64,000 nucleotides of DNA. Source: Loripinus fragilis (Eukaryota; Mollusca; Bivalvia; Lucinida; Lucinidae). How positions within the stretch are numbered: position 1 is the stretch's first letter; every line of letters starts with the position of its first letter. This document shows, piece by piece, positions 51,596 through 62,814 of the stretch. A program made the position numbers and the translations under genes. The stretch is from the NCBI GenBank assembly GCA_964019695.1, contig OZ026520.1:29794120-29858119 (forward strand), in the 5' to 3' direction. The notes beneath the pieces are model-generated. The model made no database searches. It was given only the letters and a program-made list of their open reading frames with translations, and was not told the DNA's origin.

Positions 51596-52690
51596 TGACA
51601 ATGCTCTGAAGGAAGGGTCATTAACCATATTCGACCGAACTGGCAAAGTTCTACATAGAGAGTCATTAGTTCTGTATGTCTTTTCTTTTACCATAAACAC
51701 GCCACCAGTGTGACAATGCTCTGAAGAAAGGGACATTAACCATATTGGACCCAACTGGCAAAGTTCCCCATTGAGATTCATTAGGGTTAGGTTCTGTCTG
51801 TCTTTTCTTTTAATTTGACTACCATGCATACGCCACAAGTGTGACAATGCTCTGAAGGAAGAGCCATTAACCATATTGGACTTGGACCCAACTGACAAGG
51901 TTCCAAGTTGAGAGTCATAAGGGTTAGGTTCTGTCTGTGTTTTTTCTAAATTTGGATTCCATAAACACGCCACCAGTGTGACAATGCTCTGAAGGAAGAT
52001 TCATTAACCATATTGGACCAGCTGACAAGGTTCCACATTGAGACTCATTAGGGTTAGGTTCTGTATGGCTTTTCATTAATTTTGCTGCCATTAACACGTC
52101 ACCATTGTGACAATGCTCTGAAGGAAGAGCCATTAACCATAATGGACCCAATTGACAAGGTTCCACATTGAGACTCATTAGGGTTAGGTTCTGTATGTCT
52201 TTTTCCTTTAATTTGGCTACCATAAACTTGCCACTAGTGTGACAATGCTCTTAAAATGCTCTGAAGGAAGAGACATTAACCATATTGAACCCCAGTGGCA
52301 ATGTTCCACGTTGAGAGTCATTAGGGTTAGGTTCTGTCCGTCTTTTTTTGATTTGGCTACCATGAACACGCCACATGTGTGACAATACTCTGAAGGAAGA
52401 GTCACTAACCATATTGGATCCAAATGACAAGGTTCCACATTGAGCGTCATTAAGGTTAGGGTTTTCATGTTTTTTTTTTAATTTGCCTACCATCAACATG
52501 TCACCACTGTGACAAGTGTCTGAGGGAGAGTCATTAACCACATCAGAACTAACTGTCAATGGTCCCGTTCAAAAGCCATTAGGGCTAGGATACTACCCGT
52601 CATTTTTATGTAAAAATTGACACCATAAAAAAGCCATCACTGTTACAAGGCTCAGAAGCGAGAGTCATTAACCACATCAGGACCAACTTC
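51596..52690 (-). repeat. Satellite A, outer-edge variant, minus orientation (~8 units)
   Basis: From about 51,596 the units switch to 'gacaatgctctgaaggaaga', 'cattaaccatattgga', 'ttccacattgag', 'ccataaacacgccaccagtg'. GAAGGAAG, CATTAAC and CACGCC are the exact reverse counterparts of the diagnostic changes at 8,342-8,998. The last two units, beyond 52,500, are heavily decayed and fade into unique sequence. Confidence 0.9.
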
Positions 52691-53615
52691 TAAGTAGTCA
52701 GTAAAACAGCAGAGACCAAACTAAAAAGGAACTTCACTTCTACATATAGGAAGGTAAGTTGACTCCATCATGTAACCCAATTATGTACTGTATTACCAGC
52801 AGCCAACACCCATCGGCTTATTTTATATATCATATTTTCTTACAACACAACCTTAGAGGGCCCAGTGTTTTCCATTATAGCTTTTAAGTAAACTGTGGTC
52901 CTCACAACCTTTCAATCACAATGAGACTGCCAGTTTAAGGCCTCCAGTAAAATATATTATAGTTTATAGTGCGACCAGGTAACGGACGTTAGATAGAGCA
53001 CTGTTATTCACTGTCAATTTAGACTGTTCTACAGTAAATTGGGTATAACGGCATAGGCACGCTTTAATCGTGCAAAACAACTGAACCGCAGACGACGAAG
53101 GTGACCAATTTTATACGTTTCGTATGCCTGGTAAACGTTTGCAATCTAATCTAAACAGAAAACTTCAGTTTTATGTGTGTACAGATACATTGGTACTTAT
53201 ACTACTGCACACTGGCCAGGGCCTCGAATGTATGTGGACTTTAGTTGTGATCAGCAAGGCAGACTGGTTGGGTTGCTGCTTTGAAGATATGAAGATAAGT
53301 GAACTGAGTCAGGTTGCACAGCATAATGGAGACATGATTGCATGTAGAGTGATTTTATATGCGCATTCCTTTTGTATTGTATTCAGTGTACATCCATGTC
53401 ATGAGAAACCCTCTAAAACGCAAAGCAGCATACACTTGCAAGAATCTCAAAAACCAAGTGCTACTTTGTAAACGTGTTACACATGATATACGGATATAAG
53501 CGGTCTACATGTAATAATTGTTAACTCATGGCACATTATTGGCACATTATTGGAATAACTCAACACGCATGCTGACATGAATGACACCTTTATAAATCTG
53601 TACTTACCTGTAGAG
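52691..53615. other. Unique-looking sequence, no gene recognised
   Basis: First non-satellite DNA right of the domain. A strong splice-donor-like GAAGGTAAGT is at 52,750-52,759, with no matching exon visible. One 115-codon ATG frame at 53,124-53,471 has no recognisable domain and is not called. Confidence 0.4.
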
Positions 53616-53835
53616 TCAACTAAAGGCTCAGTGGTAGAGTGCTCGACTTCAGATAGAGGGATCGCTTGTTCGTGTCTCGCTGGAGGCAATGTGCTGTGTC
53701 CTTGTAGAAGACACTTTATCCTCTCTATTTAGTGCTGATTCAACCTAGGAAAATACTGAAAAATTATTGACTTGGGTCAACTCGAATTATCCTCTGTTTA
53801 GTACAGGTTCAACTTAGGATTGGAAGACAGTAAAA
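53616..53835 (+). mobile_element. tRNA-derived SINE, damaged copy
   Basis: 'ggctcagtggtagagtgctc' (A box) lies near 53,627, a poor B box 'tgttcgtgtctc' near 53,667, then 'gtgtccttgtagaagacact'. The middle domain 'tatcctctctatttagt...ttcaacctagg' is followed about 79 bp later by a second partial copy of itself (53,788-53,819). The 3' 'gaaagattgttgatg' part is absent. Confidence 0.75.
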
Positions 53836-54840
53836 CGTCTGACATGACTGAAAAATGTTTAATGCGCAGCAAAGCAACAACCAAACAAACAAACTCAACT
53901 CAAATGAACAAAAAAGACAACCTTCTCTAAAGTCTGCTATAGTCGTGTGCGTCTACGTACATAGGTTTATCTTTAGTATGCTGCTTGCGATACATTCGTG
54001 TAAAATATGTTATCTGTGAAAATATTCTTCCAAATTCTGTTTATTTGGCAAGAAAATGATTTGCTTCGAAAAAAGCATTGACCCCCCCCCCCCCACACAC
54101 ACACACACACATAAACAAATTAAATTCAGCATATCTGTACCACGGGCAAAGAGTACTTAGATCTTATAACTAAGATTCCATTGTCGAAGATTAATTTATT
54201 TTCTTATTTAGTTTAAGAAACGTATTTGCATAGTTTACATTTCGAACAACACCTGAGCACGAGCCTGAGCATAGATCACTAGACTGATCAGATTCATCCC
54301 CATTAAGTCGAAAGGCCTTTTTTCACAATACGAAAATTTTTGAACTACAGGTAAATTGGTGTATGGGTGAATAAGCAATCAATGGTACCTGACATGCCGA
54401 TTTCTAAATGTATTTTACCAGGTTAGCTAAGAACCGCCCAACGTCTCTTATCTGGACGAAGTATACCACTTTTTGGCCCCTGAAGGTGGGCTCCCTACAA
54501 GGGAGGAAAATTTGATTGAAAAAAATATTAAATGCAAGGTCCTTTTTTCTAAGTCACACCAGTAAACTAAATCAACAAAAGCAGTGAGATGTTATTTCAA
54601 AAAGTGCAGCAAATCTATACAGTCTGATAAATATGATTTCATTCCCATGTGTTTATTATTGACCAACCACTTTACATCTTAAATACTGTGCTGAGCTTCC
54701 ACCCACCTTTTTCCCCAATCAAACCATCCCATTTTTACCGCCCACCTGCCCACCCAATCAAAACATGCCTTTACCTCTGATCTCAAGTTAGACTGGTTCT
54801 CTCCCTTTAATAGCTTGTCAGCATATTAAGACAGGTAACT
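53836..54840. other. Non-coding stretch with a C-run/(AC)n microsatellite
   Basis: 54,082-54,111 is a run of 13 C followed by an (AC)n run. A similar 'attgacccccccc' precedes the A-rich tract at 55,652. No gene signal otherwise. Confidence 0.5.
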
Positions 54841-55240
54841 ACTAGCCGCCATTACGCCTACGTATAGCATACACACTGACGTCATGAGTGACGTGATATT
54901 GGAAAATACCCTTGGCATAAAGTGCATTTTTAAACAAGCCGTTTTATTAAGTTTATTTTGTTCTGGGAGTTTATATTTTTTTTCTTTTACTTAATTATCA
55001 AATTATAGCATCTGAAAAAATACTGAAGTTTGTGTTGAAAAATCTAATCTGGAGTATGCGCAGTCGGATGAGTAGGATTCTCTACTTGTAATGAAATAGG
55101 CGTTACTAGTCGTTATATGCGTAGCGGAAGTGGAGCTTTATCAACGAGGGGAACCAATCTAATCTCAAGTCACATCACATAAACATTGAAACAGATTATA
55201 GAAAACGGATTTTCCGCTATCTACTCCAGAATAAGTAAGT
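54841..55240 (+). promoter_or_regulatory. Candidate promoter: CRE, TGCGCA, ETS-like and CCAAT motifs
   Basis: Within about 280 bp there is a full palindromic CRE, TGACGTCA (54,877-54,884), followed by a half site 'tgacgtg'; a TGCGCA core (55,057-55,062); an ETS-like CGGAAGT (55,125-55,131); and CCAAT (55,154-55,158). The stretch is richer in CpG than its surroundings. GTAAGT at 55,235-55,240 could close a non-coding first exon. Each motif is common alone; the clustering is what suggests a promoter. Direction is uncertain. Confidence 0.3.
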
Positions 55241-55651
55241 CATATACTATCACTCTTATCAAATAGTCAGCTACAAATTTTCGGGTAATAATATATTGGT
55301 CTCATGAATAAATGTCATACAATGCTACAGCGAATGATGAACTGAGAGAGTTCAAAAGATAAGTAGAAATCATGGCAGAATTCCCGGCACAACCTATTTT
55401 CGACCGCCACCTAATTTCGACCACCTAATGCTTTGTTTCACAAAAAAACTTATAGTCTGAATTTTGAATCTGTAATGGTATTATTGAAAGGAGGGATAGG
55501 CAAGTTAAGTAGTGAATTACTTTCAGCTTTTGTAGTTGAGTGTGAACCATGAATAAATATTGTATTAGAGGAGTCTAAGAGGACCCTGTTTTCTTTAGCT
55601 TTTTCTTATTACCAAATTCTCTGCTTGTTTCATGGCTACAGACAATATTGA
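55241..55651. other. Non-coding stretch, no feature recognised
   Basis: AT-rich; no convincing open frame or repeat. Confidence 0.35.
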
Positions 55652-55714
55652 CCCCCCCCCCACAAAAAAAAAAAATAAAAAATAAAAAATAAAAAAAAAA
55701 AAAAAAAAAAAAAA
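55652..55714 (+). repeat. C-run and A-rich low-complexity tract
   Basis: A C run, then (A)n(TA)n ending in about 26 A. It could be the tail of an old retroposon, but no body is recognised upstream. Confidence 0.8.
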
Positions 55715-55868
55715 TGGCCTGAGCCTACGCATATATGAAAATATCAGAGTAGCCCGGCTGGGGATTCCAGTGTGTTTACAGTGCTAGTCATGGGCCTACT
55801 CTAATAAGTGAGCCATTGTTTTCCCCAAAGACAGGGGTTCCCAGGGATTCCCTACCATCAGTATTATT

Positions 55869-56142
55869 GATGCGCAGTGGTTCAGTGGTAGATTGCTTGA
55901 TTCAATGCCGAAGGGCCGCATATTCGAGCCTCACCGGCGTCACTGTGTTGTGTCCTTGAGCAAGAACATTTATCCTAGCTTAGTACTGGTTCAACCAAGG
56001 AAGACCTGTCCCTTTATAACTGAAAGATTGTTGATGGGGCGTAAAGAATCAAAACAAACAAACAAACAAACAAACAAACAAACAAACAAACAAACAAACG
56101 AACAAACAAACAAAACAAACAAACAAACTAACAAACAATCAA
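55869..56142 (+). mobile_element. tRNA-derived SINE, full length, with (AAAC)n tail
   Basis: A box 'tggttcagtggtaga' (55,878-55,892) and B box 'tattcgagcc' (55,921-55,930) are followed by 'gtgtccttgagcaagaacat', 'cttagtactggttcaaccaa', 'actgaaagattgttgatggg' and a long (AAAC)n tail from about 56,052. It is the best-preserved copy here and a good reference for the family. The tail creates a spurious KQTNKQTN-type open frame. Confidence 0.9.
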
Positions 56143-56149
56143 ACCATCA

Positions 56150-56341
56150 GTATTACTCTTTCCATCTATTTTTTCAAAGCTTTGTAGGCGGGACGACGGG
56201 TTCTTTAACTGTGATCGTATAGATTTATATACTTCGGTGCACACTCAATCCGAGTGACAGCCAAGACTTCGCGTTGTGTTTTGTGATTGTGATCTAAATG
56301 AACCTGTCCCGTCCACAAACAGGGGTAAACAGATGGTAAGT
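56150..56341 (+). other. Candidate TATA-driven first exon with short coding start
   Basis: A TATA-like 'tttatata' lies near 56,224. About 70 bp on, an ATG at 56,298 opens 12 codons (MNLSRPQTGVNR) and reaches GATG|GTAAGT, a strong donor consensus at 56,336. CpG density is locally raised (56,185-56,275). I cannot see the next exon, so this is a suggestion only. Confidence 0.25.
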
Positions 56342-56465
56342 ATTACTAGGGGCAAATTAGACTCAAGTTTGAAGTATATTCAACAACTCTTTAATTGAGA
56401 ATGATTCTCTATAGAATATTTACATATAACAAAAATATAAAAGTACCCAAAATATGAGGCAGTGT

Positions 56466-56931
56466 ATTAAATCTCTCCAGAAACAATAATACTGGGAGGT
56501 AAGTCAATATTAGATACTTTTCTATCAAGTTGAGAGAAAAGTACGATATTGATAAATATAGCAAATATGCTAAAATGCAATAACCCAAAAATCAGACCAG
56601 TTCAAACAACACAAGAACAGAGTTCTGAAGATTTTAAATAGCAGAGACTAACTGAGATCCGAAAAGCTGAGCAGTGCTGCATATATCATATATACATAAT
56701 AAAAGTAACAGTCTATTTAATCTCTCCAGAAACAATAATACTGGGCGGTAAGTCAATATAGGTACTTTTCTGTCAAGTTGAGAGAAAAGTGCGATATTGA
56801 AAAATATAGCAAATGCTAAATCATTTGGAACAACCCAAAATCAGACCAGTTCAAACAACACAAGAACAGAGTTCTGAGGGGTTTTAAATAGCAGAGACTA
56901 ACTCAGATCCAAAGAGCTGAGCAGTGCTGCA
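56466..56931 (+). repeat. Tandem duplication, ~249-bp unit x2
   Basis: 56,466-56,681 recurs at 56,715-56,931 with roughly one change in ten to fifteen bases. Shared: 'atctctccagaaacaataat', 'aagttgagagaaaagt', 'cagttcaaacaacacaag' and 'gctgagcagtgctgca'. The linker between copies is AT-rich. Confidence 0.9.
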
Positions 56932-58096
56932 CCTAGTAGACAGAATGCCGTCTTGAAATAGAGGTTCTGTGATAAACAGTGTTCAGATAGCCGAACTGAG
57001 TTTATCTAAAGACCTATCATGGTGTGGACGGAAAGCCGTCCTGATATAGGGTCCGTTAATGAACGGAAACCATTGCTCGGCGTACTAATGCCAAGATAAT
57101 TTGCACATGAGGCTTTATATTATATGTATCGCCTGGTTATTAAAATTAATAGTGTCAATAATACAGCAGTAATTATCGCTGAAATAAGCACAGACAATAT
57201 ATGGCGATGACCAGATAGTGTCTGTCTTTTAGTTTTTATCAGTAAAGAAACACGCATTTTCTTACTTACTTCGCAGGGGGTGTAGTATCCAGTAAAGGTG
57301 AGAATACTCTCAGTTGACAAAATCAAAGTTATTCTAATTATATCTCACGGAAATTCACGGAGATAGCGGAATACAACGAGGCAATAACAAAAGTGCAACA
57401 AGTATAGCCTTTTAGAAAATACACTCGACGCTATTTCTGTCATACAAAGGCAAAATATACCGATTTCACAGTAAATTATGGCTAAGTAGGACCAGATCTA
57501 TTGATCCAAACCTGGGACTACTACAGCTTAATGATGCAGTTTATATTGAGGAACTGTAATGAGGAAGTTAGCAGAATGGTCAAAGCAAATAATGGCACTG
57601 GGTCTGATAGTGACTAAAGCAGACTTGACATACCCTTTGTTAACACTTACCTAGATGGCATATATTGTAAACAAGTTGGCTGCTTTTAAAAAGCCGCCAA
57701 TAGTTTAGGTTTGGTAAAAAGGTTGTTTTTATGACAGCATTCCTTTACTTTTATTATTATATTATAGGTCTTGTTTAACAAATCTTAGAGTCAGCAGAAT
57801 CTCGGACCCAATTATACTGTGTCCGAGGCAGAATAGGTGTTTGAAAAGATTATTTGTACAGATTGTATTATCGAGCTTGAGCTCTTGCGAATGAACCTTC
57901 GCTACTACATGTAGAAAATGTCTGACCAAAATCTAGACCTTTAAGCCGCTGGGTAGGTTTTATAGAGATTGACCAAACAATAAAGTACCAAAATTTTGTG
58001 TGCTCCCTAAAAATAGCCTATTGATGTTTTTTGTTTTCAATAAACCACACATCAATTTTCCATGTTTTGATTTTACCCATTGAATTTTCTCGGACG
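56932..58096. other. Non-coding stretch, no gene called
   Basis: Contains a minus-strand open frame (about 57,120-57,344) ending in a hydrophobic segment, discussed under rejected items, and a small CTCGGAC / GTCCGAG inverted pair near 57,800. Nothing else recognised. Confidence 0.35.
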
Positions 58097-58664
58097 GTAC
58101 AGAGGTCCAGATAAGATTTCAGTTCAATTGGGTATTTACCCCACACGATTTTTATGAATTGCTTTTTTCCAAAAACAATTGCTTCAAATATTTTTTACCC
58201 CATATAGATTTTTGAAATTGCTTATTTATAAGTTATAATTAAAGTACCTAATAATCTTAGTTAATAATTTAAATAATAATCTTAGTTTTCGTAATGGAAG
58301 AAACATACAGATTGAGTGACTTTAAGTACTTTGTATAAATACTTTAGCCAGTAACTGACAAATGACTTGCTTAATGTATGAAACTTCAAAGGAGACTTAG
58401 TAACCTCACAACAAAAGAAAGGCTTGAACTGGCTACCACACTAAGTGTGCTAACATGGGATATATTCATATTTAGATCAGTTTGTTTTTTCTTTTGCTTT
58501 TCCAAAATTTAATTGCTTTTCGCTACCCCTTCATTTATTAAACCATTGCTTTTTCCAAAATTTAATTCCTTTTTGTTACCCCTTCATTTGAAAACAATTG
58601 CTTTTTCACAAATTTAATTGCTTAAATACCCCCAAAAAGCGGCTTATCTGTTCCTCTGCGGTAC
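58097..58664. mobile_element. Possible MITE with degenerate inverted ends and an internal tandem repeat
   Basis: 'ggtacagaggtccagataag' at the left faces 'cttatctgttcctctgcggt' at the right. Both sides then continue into 'gggtattta' and 'aattgctttt' in inverted sense. The right half holds 2-3 copies of a ~52-bp unit ('ttccaaaatttaatt', 'taccccttcattt') at about 58,493-58,628. Confidence 0.5.
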
Positions 58665-59827
58665 ATTTTGAGGTACAACATTAATATGCATTTAAAAGTA
58701 AAAAATAATCCAAATTTACATTTATTACCTAATGTATAAACATTCATGTGACATGGCTTTGAATTTTACCTATAGCGTTTCTTTTGTCAGTCAGTATATA
58801 TTGATGACACTGATGATGAACAGACCCATAAAGGAAGTCCTAACCTAGGTTAGCTAAAAGAGGATTATCTTTTGTTTTAAAATAACTTCAGAGAAATATA
58901 TTAGGATCCTCAAAATGCCTGTTACCAAAATTAAACAAACTGTTCCATTCCACTGAACAAATTAGTCATTATAATTGTATCTGTTAGCACACTCAAAAGG
59001 TTGCAATCATTTAGTAAGAGTGCTTGAATGGAAAATTGGGATTTTTCTGTCTTGACTGGGGCCAGTCTAATACCTCCAACTAAAAATAAAAGATACTCTT
59101 ATTTTTTCTGGTGTATCAATTTGTTTTCAGGACTGATGCCAGTCTAGACTTAAAGTACCATCCAATACCATAAGTATGTCGAACAGTTTGGATTTGGATG
59201 CCAACCAACATTTTGCTAGTCTGATTAGGGTCTGAAAGGTTAACAGTAGGACTAGCATGCAAAGAGTCCATACATTTCATCTGGTACATGACCTAAGAGA
59301 TGTCAGACTTTATGCATTTATGCATTCGCAAATCATCTCTGGGTAAGGCACCACATAAAGAATCTAGATCTACTTGACTATTTGCCTCCTCAAAATCCAT
59401 GCATCATGTAACTTGTATAATTTCATGTTATCTGTGCTTTAATAAGCTCCCTTTTTACTTTGGATTTCTGACTGACCAACTGTCTTATTATTCTCATCAG
59501 CAGAATAGTGGCTAAATGTCATACTAGGTCGGCCTAGGTCAATCTTTGAAGAACATGATGCAATCAGAATTTCAAGTTAGACTGGGAAACCAGAAAATGA
59601 CAAATCTATATTTACAAATGACATCAGTTTAATCTTAGACAGAGGTCCTATGATTGGTTACATTTGGTCACATGCTCCTCCATGGTACAGCTCTAATTCT
59701 CACCTTATATATTGTGTTTAGGTGCTCATGCACCTAAACAAACATGACTGGACCATGTGCTGAGTCAGGTTCAGCTAACTGAAGCTAAATTTAAAAGTTT
59801 AAAATCACCAATAATATACAGCCTACA
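58665..59827. other. Non-coding stretch, no feature recognised
   Basis: Only a small palindrome, 'ctaacctaggttag' near 58,840, stands out. Confidence 0.35.
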
Positions 59828-59867
59828 TCCTGATCAGACGGCTTCTCCACAAGCCAGCTGATCTGGA
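59828..59867. repeat. Hairpin of the dispersed family
   Basis: 'tcctgatcagacggctt' faces 'aagccagctgatctgga' across a 6-nt loop, with one bulge and a mismatch. 'gcggtttgca' follows, as in other members. Confidence 0.6.
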
Positions 59868-59925
59868 TTATATGCGGTTTGCAAATTCTACCAAAGTCCC
59901 ATACGGCGATAAAAGGTTTAAATTG

Positions 59926-59927
<2 letters not shown>

Positions 59928-59969
<42 letters not shown>
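59928..59969 (+). repeat. (ATC)14 microsatellite
   Basis: Fourteen perfect ATC triplets followed by 'gtcag'. Confidence 0.95.
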
Positions 59970-60600
59970 GTCAGATAACTTTGTACAGCGTGGTTAAAAA
60001 CGGGTTAATTTAAAAGCGTCGATTGCTGTGCTACGTCCCAAGGCCGATTGGAAGTAGTACTCCAATGTCGGCTGTTTCACTATTTATTTCTTATTTTCCT
60101 TCGAAACAATTAGGAATTCCGGCTGCCTCAAATAAACAGTTTAGGCCGGCGCAGACCCAACAAATGTTGGAACTGATCTGGTCCCTATCTGTTTCAATGA
60201 TAGACTGACAACTCAAAAACAAACACCCTGGAACAGGATCAGCTGACAAAAGTCTTAGTCGGGACTGCTCCTTAGATCCATGTGGTTTCTAATGCACCAG
60301 CCATTTGTATTCGCCCCATAGGGGCCGTGCAATAGCGGGGCTTTTAACTTTTCAATTTTCAAAGCCCTGCTAAAAGCCCTGCACTGTGCAGGGCCAATTT
60401 TGTGGTTAAATCCCTGCTAAATTCCCCAGCCAAGGGGGTTGACAATAATGAATAACAACAAATGACCTTAATCATTTGAATAAGTGTTCCATCATTTCCC
60501 CTATTCCATGGTGGTGTCAAATGAATTTTGGCTTCCGTTGGCCCAGTGGTTTCAGAGAATTTACTAATATCTGGTACAGAGTACAAAACAGAAACTATAT
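59970..60600. other. Non-coding stretch, no gene recognised
   Basis: Short open frames on both strands overlap each other without recognisable domains. A palindromic 'caacaaatgttg' lies near 60,158. Confidence 0.35.
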
Positions 60601-60940
60601 GAGGTATCAACTTGAAACTTCACTGGTAGATGGATCTCGATGGGGAGAAGTACAGTGTACAAAAACCGTACCTCTCTTTTGCATAATTTAGGAGATATCG
60701 CTTTTGTTATTTTTCAAACTTAAATTTTTCTCTGGAGCATAACACAACAACTACATGTATAAGAGGTATCAATTTGAAACTTTAATGGTAGCTAAATCTC
60801 GCTGAGGATATATACAAAATACACCTGTACGGTGTACAGCTTGAGAACCATAACTCCCCTTTGCATAATTTAGAAGCTTTTGCCCTTTCTTATGCTTGAA
60901 TTTTGTTCAGAGCATAACATTAACACTATTAGAGATATCA
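60601..60940 (+). repeat. Old tandem duplication, ~165-bp unit, 2+ copies
   Basis: 'gaggtatcaa' plus 'ttgaaact' starts units at 60,601 and 60,763, and 'gagatatcaatttg' starts a third at 60,932. Shared inside: 'tttgcataattta' and 'gagcataaca'. Copies differ by roughly a quarter. Confidence 0.75.
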
Positions 60941-60981
60941 ATTTGCAGCCCTTATCAAACAACCGTATATTTGGGGAGCAT

Positions 60982-62277
60982 CAGACATGGGGCGAATTAC
61001 TTATGAAAGTAATGCATTGAATTAGCATTACTTGCCAAAAATGTGCATTGAATTAGCATTACCATTACTAGATTTTGAAAAAGTAATGCATTGAATAAAG
61101 CTTATTTCTCAAGCTTATTTCAGAAAGTTATGCATTGAATTAAGCATTACTTTCGTTCGCGTGAAACAGAATCGTACAATACTGTTAACACTGAACATTT
61201 TTGATACATTGAACAAAATGTGTGCATACCGTAAACATGTAAATTTCACATAATTTATAGATAGCTTACAATTAAACTATACAATTTTTGTAGTGAATTA
61301 AGTATTCTTGTCTGTAACGTTTGTTAGAATTTCATAATTTTTGAAAATTGGAGGAAATAACACACAGATGTATCAAACGCGGCTCTTTTTTCAAGTGATC
61401 ATACTTCATTGTATATTATTATTATCATACCACTGGGAAGCTTTCCAAAATAGTTTCTTGTTTGGAAGTATATTTCATAGGAGGAAAATTACAAACATTT
61501 GAGTCTCTTGGCTGGATTATCCAATCAACAAAGCGAAGGCTATATCTTAATCCCTATTTTTTTTATATTTTTTTTTATATATTTTTGACCCCAATGTATT
61601 TACCCTGTAGAAAAACTGACCACAAAGTCACACTGCTAGTGTCAGTAGTCAAGTGTCAAAATGTATGAAAAGAACAATCAAGTGATAATTGTCCTTATTG
61701 TGATCAAAACATTTGTTTCTTTGATACTGGATTGTAACAAAATTCGCACCATTTTAGAGCTCATTTGATTAGCTTCCAAATGAATTGTAGATGAAAAAAA
61801 AAACATTTGACTAAAATAAAGTGGGATAAAATATATTACATTTCAACACTTTCCAGCTACATTTTCACTATCTAGGTTCATCTGGGATTGCTAGTAACTG
61901 TAAGCTGTTTCACTTTATTGATATAAAATCGAAACCTTTACTTGCAAGTTTCACAGCTCATTTTGCATGTTCCTTAGTCAAATAACAGTTTTTACAATCA
62001 AGTTGAACAAAATGAAACTGTGAATGGAAATAACTAATGGAAACAAGTCCTTTCGTTGTGTATCTCATTTCTTTATTGTGCAGTCTGTATACTATTGATG
62101 GCAAAGTTTATGTTAGATAGTAATTCAAAGTAATGCAGTGAATTTTGACAAAAGTAATGCATTGAATTAGCATTAAAGTAATTCAAAAACTGGTGAATTA
62201 ATCATTACCTTGAATTGCTGGAAAAAGTAATGCATTAATAATGCATTAGCATTAATGATTAATTCGCCCCATGTCTG
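60982..62277. mobile_element. hAT-like non-autonomous DNA transposon, ~1.3 kb
   Basis: The ends CAGACATGGGGCGAATTA (60,982-60,999) and its exact complement (62,260-62,277) form 18-bp perfect TIRs beginning CAG, as in many hAT elements. They are flanked by an 8-bp near-duplication, gggagcat (60,974-60,981) and gggagaat (62,278-62,285); 8 bp is the hAT target-site length. Both subterminal regions (about 61,004-61,170 and 62,125-62,259) hold repeated AGTAATGCATTGAATTAGCA motifs, likely transposase-binding repeats. The interior has no transposase frame; the one open frame (61,462-61,668) is short and featureless. Assignment to hAT rests on ends and target site only. Confidence 0.8.
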
Positions 62278-62285
62278 GGGAGAAT

Positions 62286-62740
62286 CCATCGTTTCTACGG
62301 TAGTACCGATTCTCTTGATTTCTGAGTTATGAATGTGTTACCGATTGGCCTGACCGGGGGGGAGTGGTAGTTGGATTATTTATTATAGAGTGACGGGCTA
62401 GATTTGTCCTTACTCATCCTTACTCAGATTTCTCTGCAATATCTCCAATAAAGTAGCATTATGCTAGAGAGGGGTCACAACAGAATCAATTCACAGAGAC
62501 AAATGGAGCTCCTTGATATTTAAATATATGTTTCTGTTCACTGAGATCTGTTGTGTTATAGCCCCTGTCAACACAATATACTTGAAGACCTATACTATGA
62601 AGATTGATGTGAAGCAAAAATGAACTTTTAATCAATATGAAATATGTACATGAAATTCACTAATGTTGATGATCCTTGTAATTGTTTGCTTCTTCTATTC
62701 CTCACTTCTTCTTGCCGCATAGACTAGCTCATTGAAGTTG
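62286..62740. other. Non-coding stretch, no feature recognised
   Basis: Unique-looking sequence between the transposon and the minisatellite; a short G run occurs near 62,356. Confidence 0.35.
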
Positions 62741-62802
62741 AAGCATAAGATTAAGCATAAGTTTAAAATTAAGCATACGTGTAAGATTAAGCATAAGATT
62801 AA
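62741..62802 (+). repeat. Short 'aagcataagatt' tandem repeat
   Basis: Five imperfect repeats of a 10-18 bp unit: 'taagattaagcataag', 'tttaaaattaagcatacg', 'tgtaagattaagcataag'. Confidence 0.75.
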
Positions 62803-62814
62803 CCAATGAAAAAA

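Noticed and set aside
53124..53471. 115-codon ATG frame to the right of the satellite domain
   Set aside because: No recognisable domain, no promoter or splice context; length within chance for this much sequence. RNA evidence would change this.
56472..56504. Possible duplicated 18-nt micro-exon ('ctctccag' acceptor, then GTAAGT donor) in both copies of the 249-bp repeat
   Set aside because: Joining it to the candidate first exon at 56,298 creates an immediate TGA, and acceptor-like and donor-like strings are common.
57120..57344. Minus-strand frame ending in a hydrophobic segment (ILSVLISAIITAVLLTLLIL) and a basic tail
   Set aside because: The frame lacks an upstream ATG; the first internal ATG leaves only about 45 codons. 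A donor-like GTAAGTAAG lies inside it. It could be a tail-anchor exon, but nothing else supports a gene.
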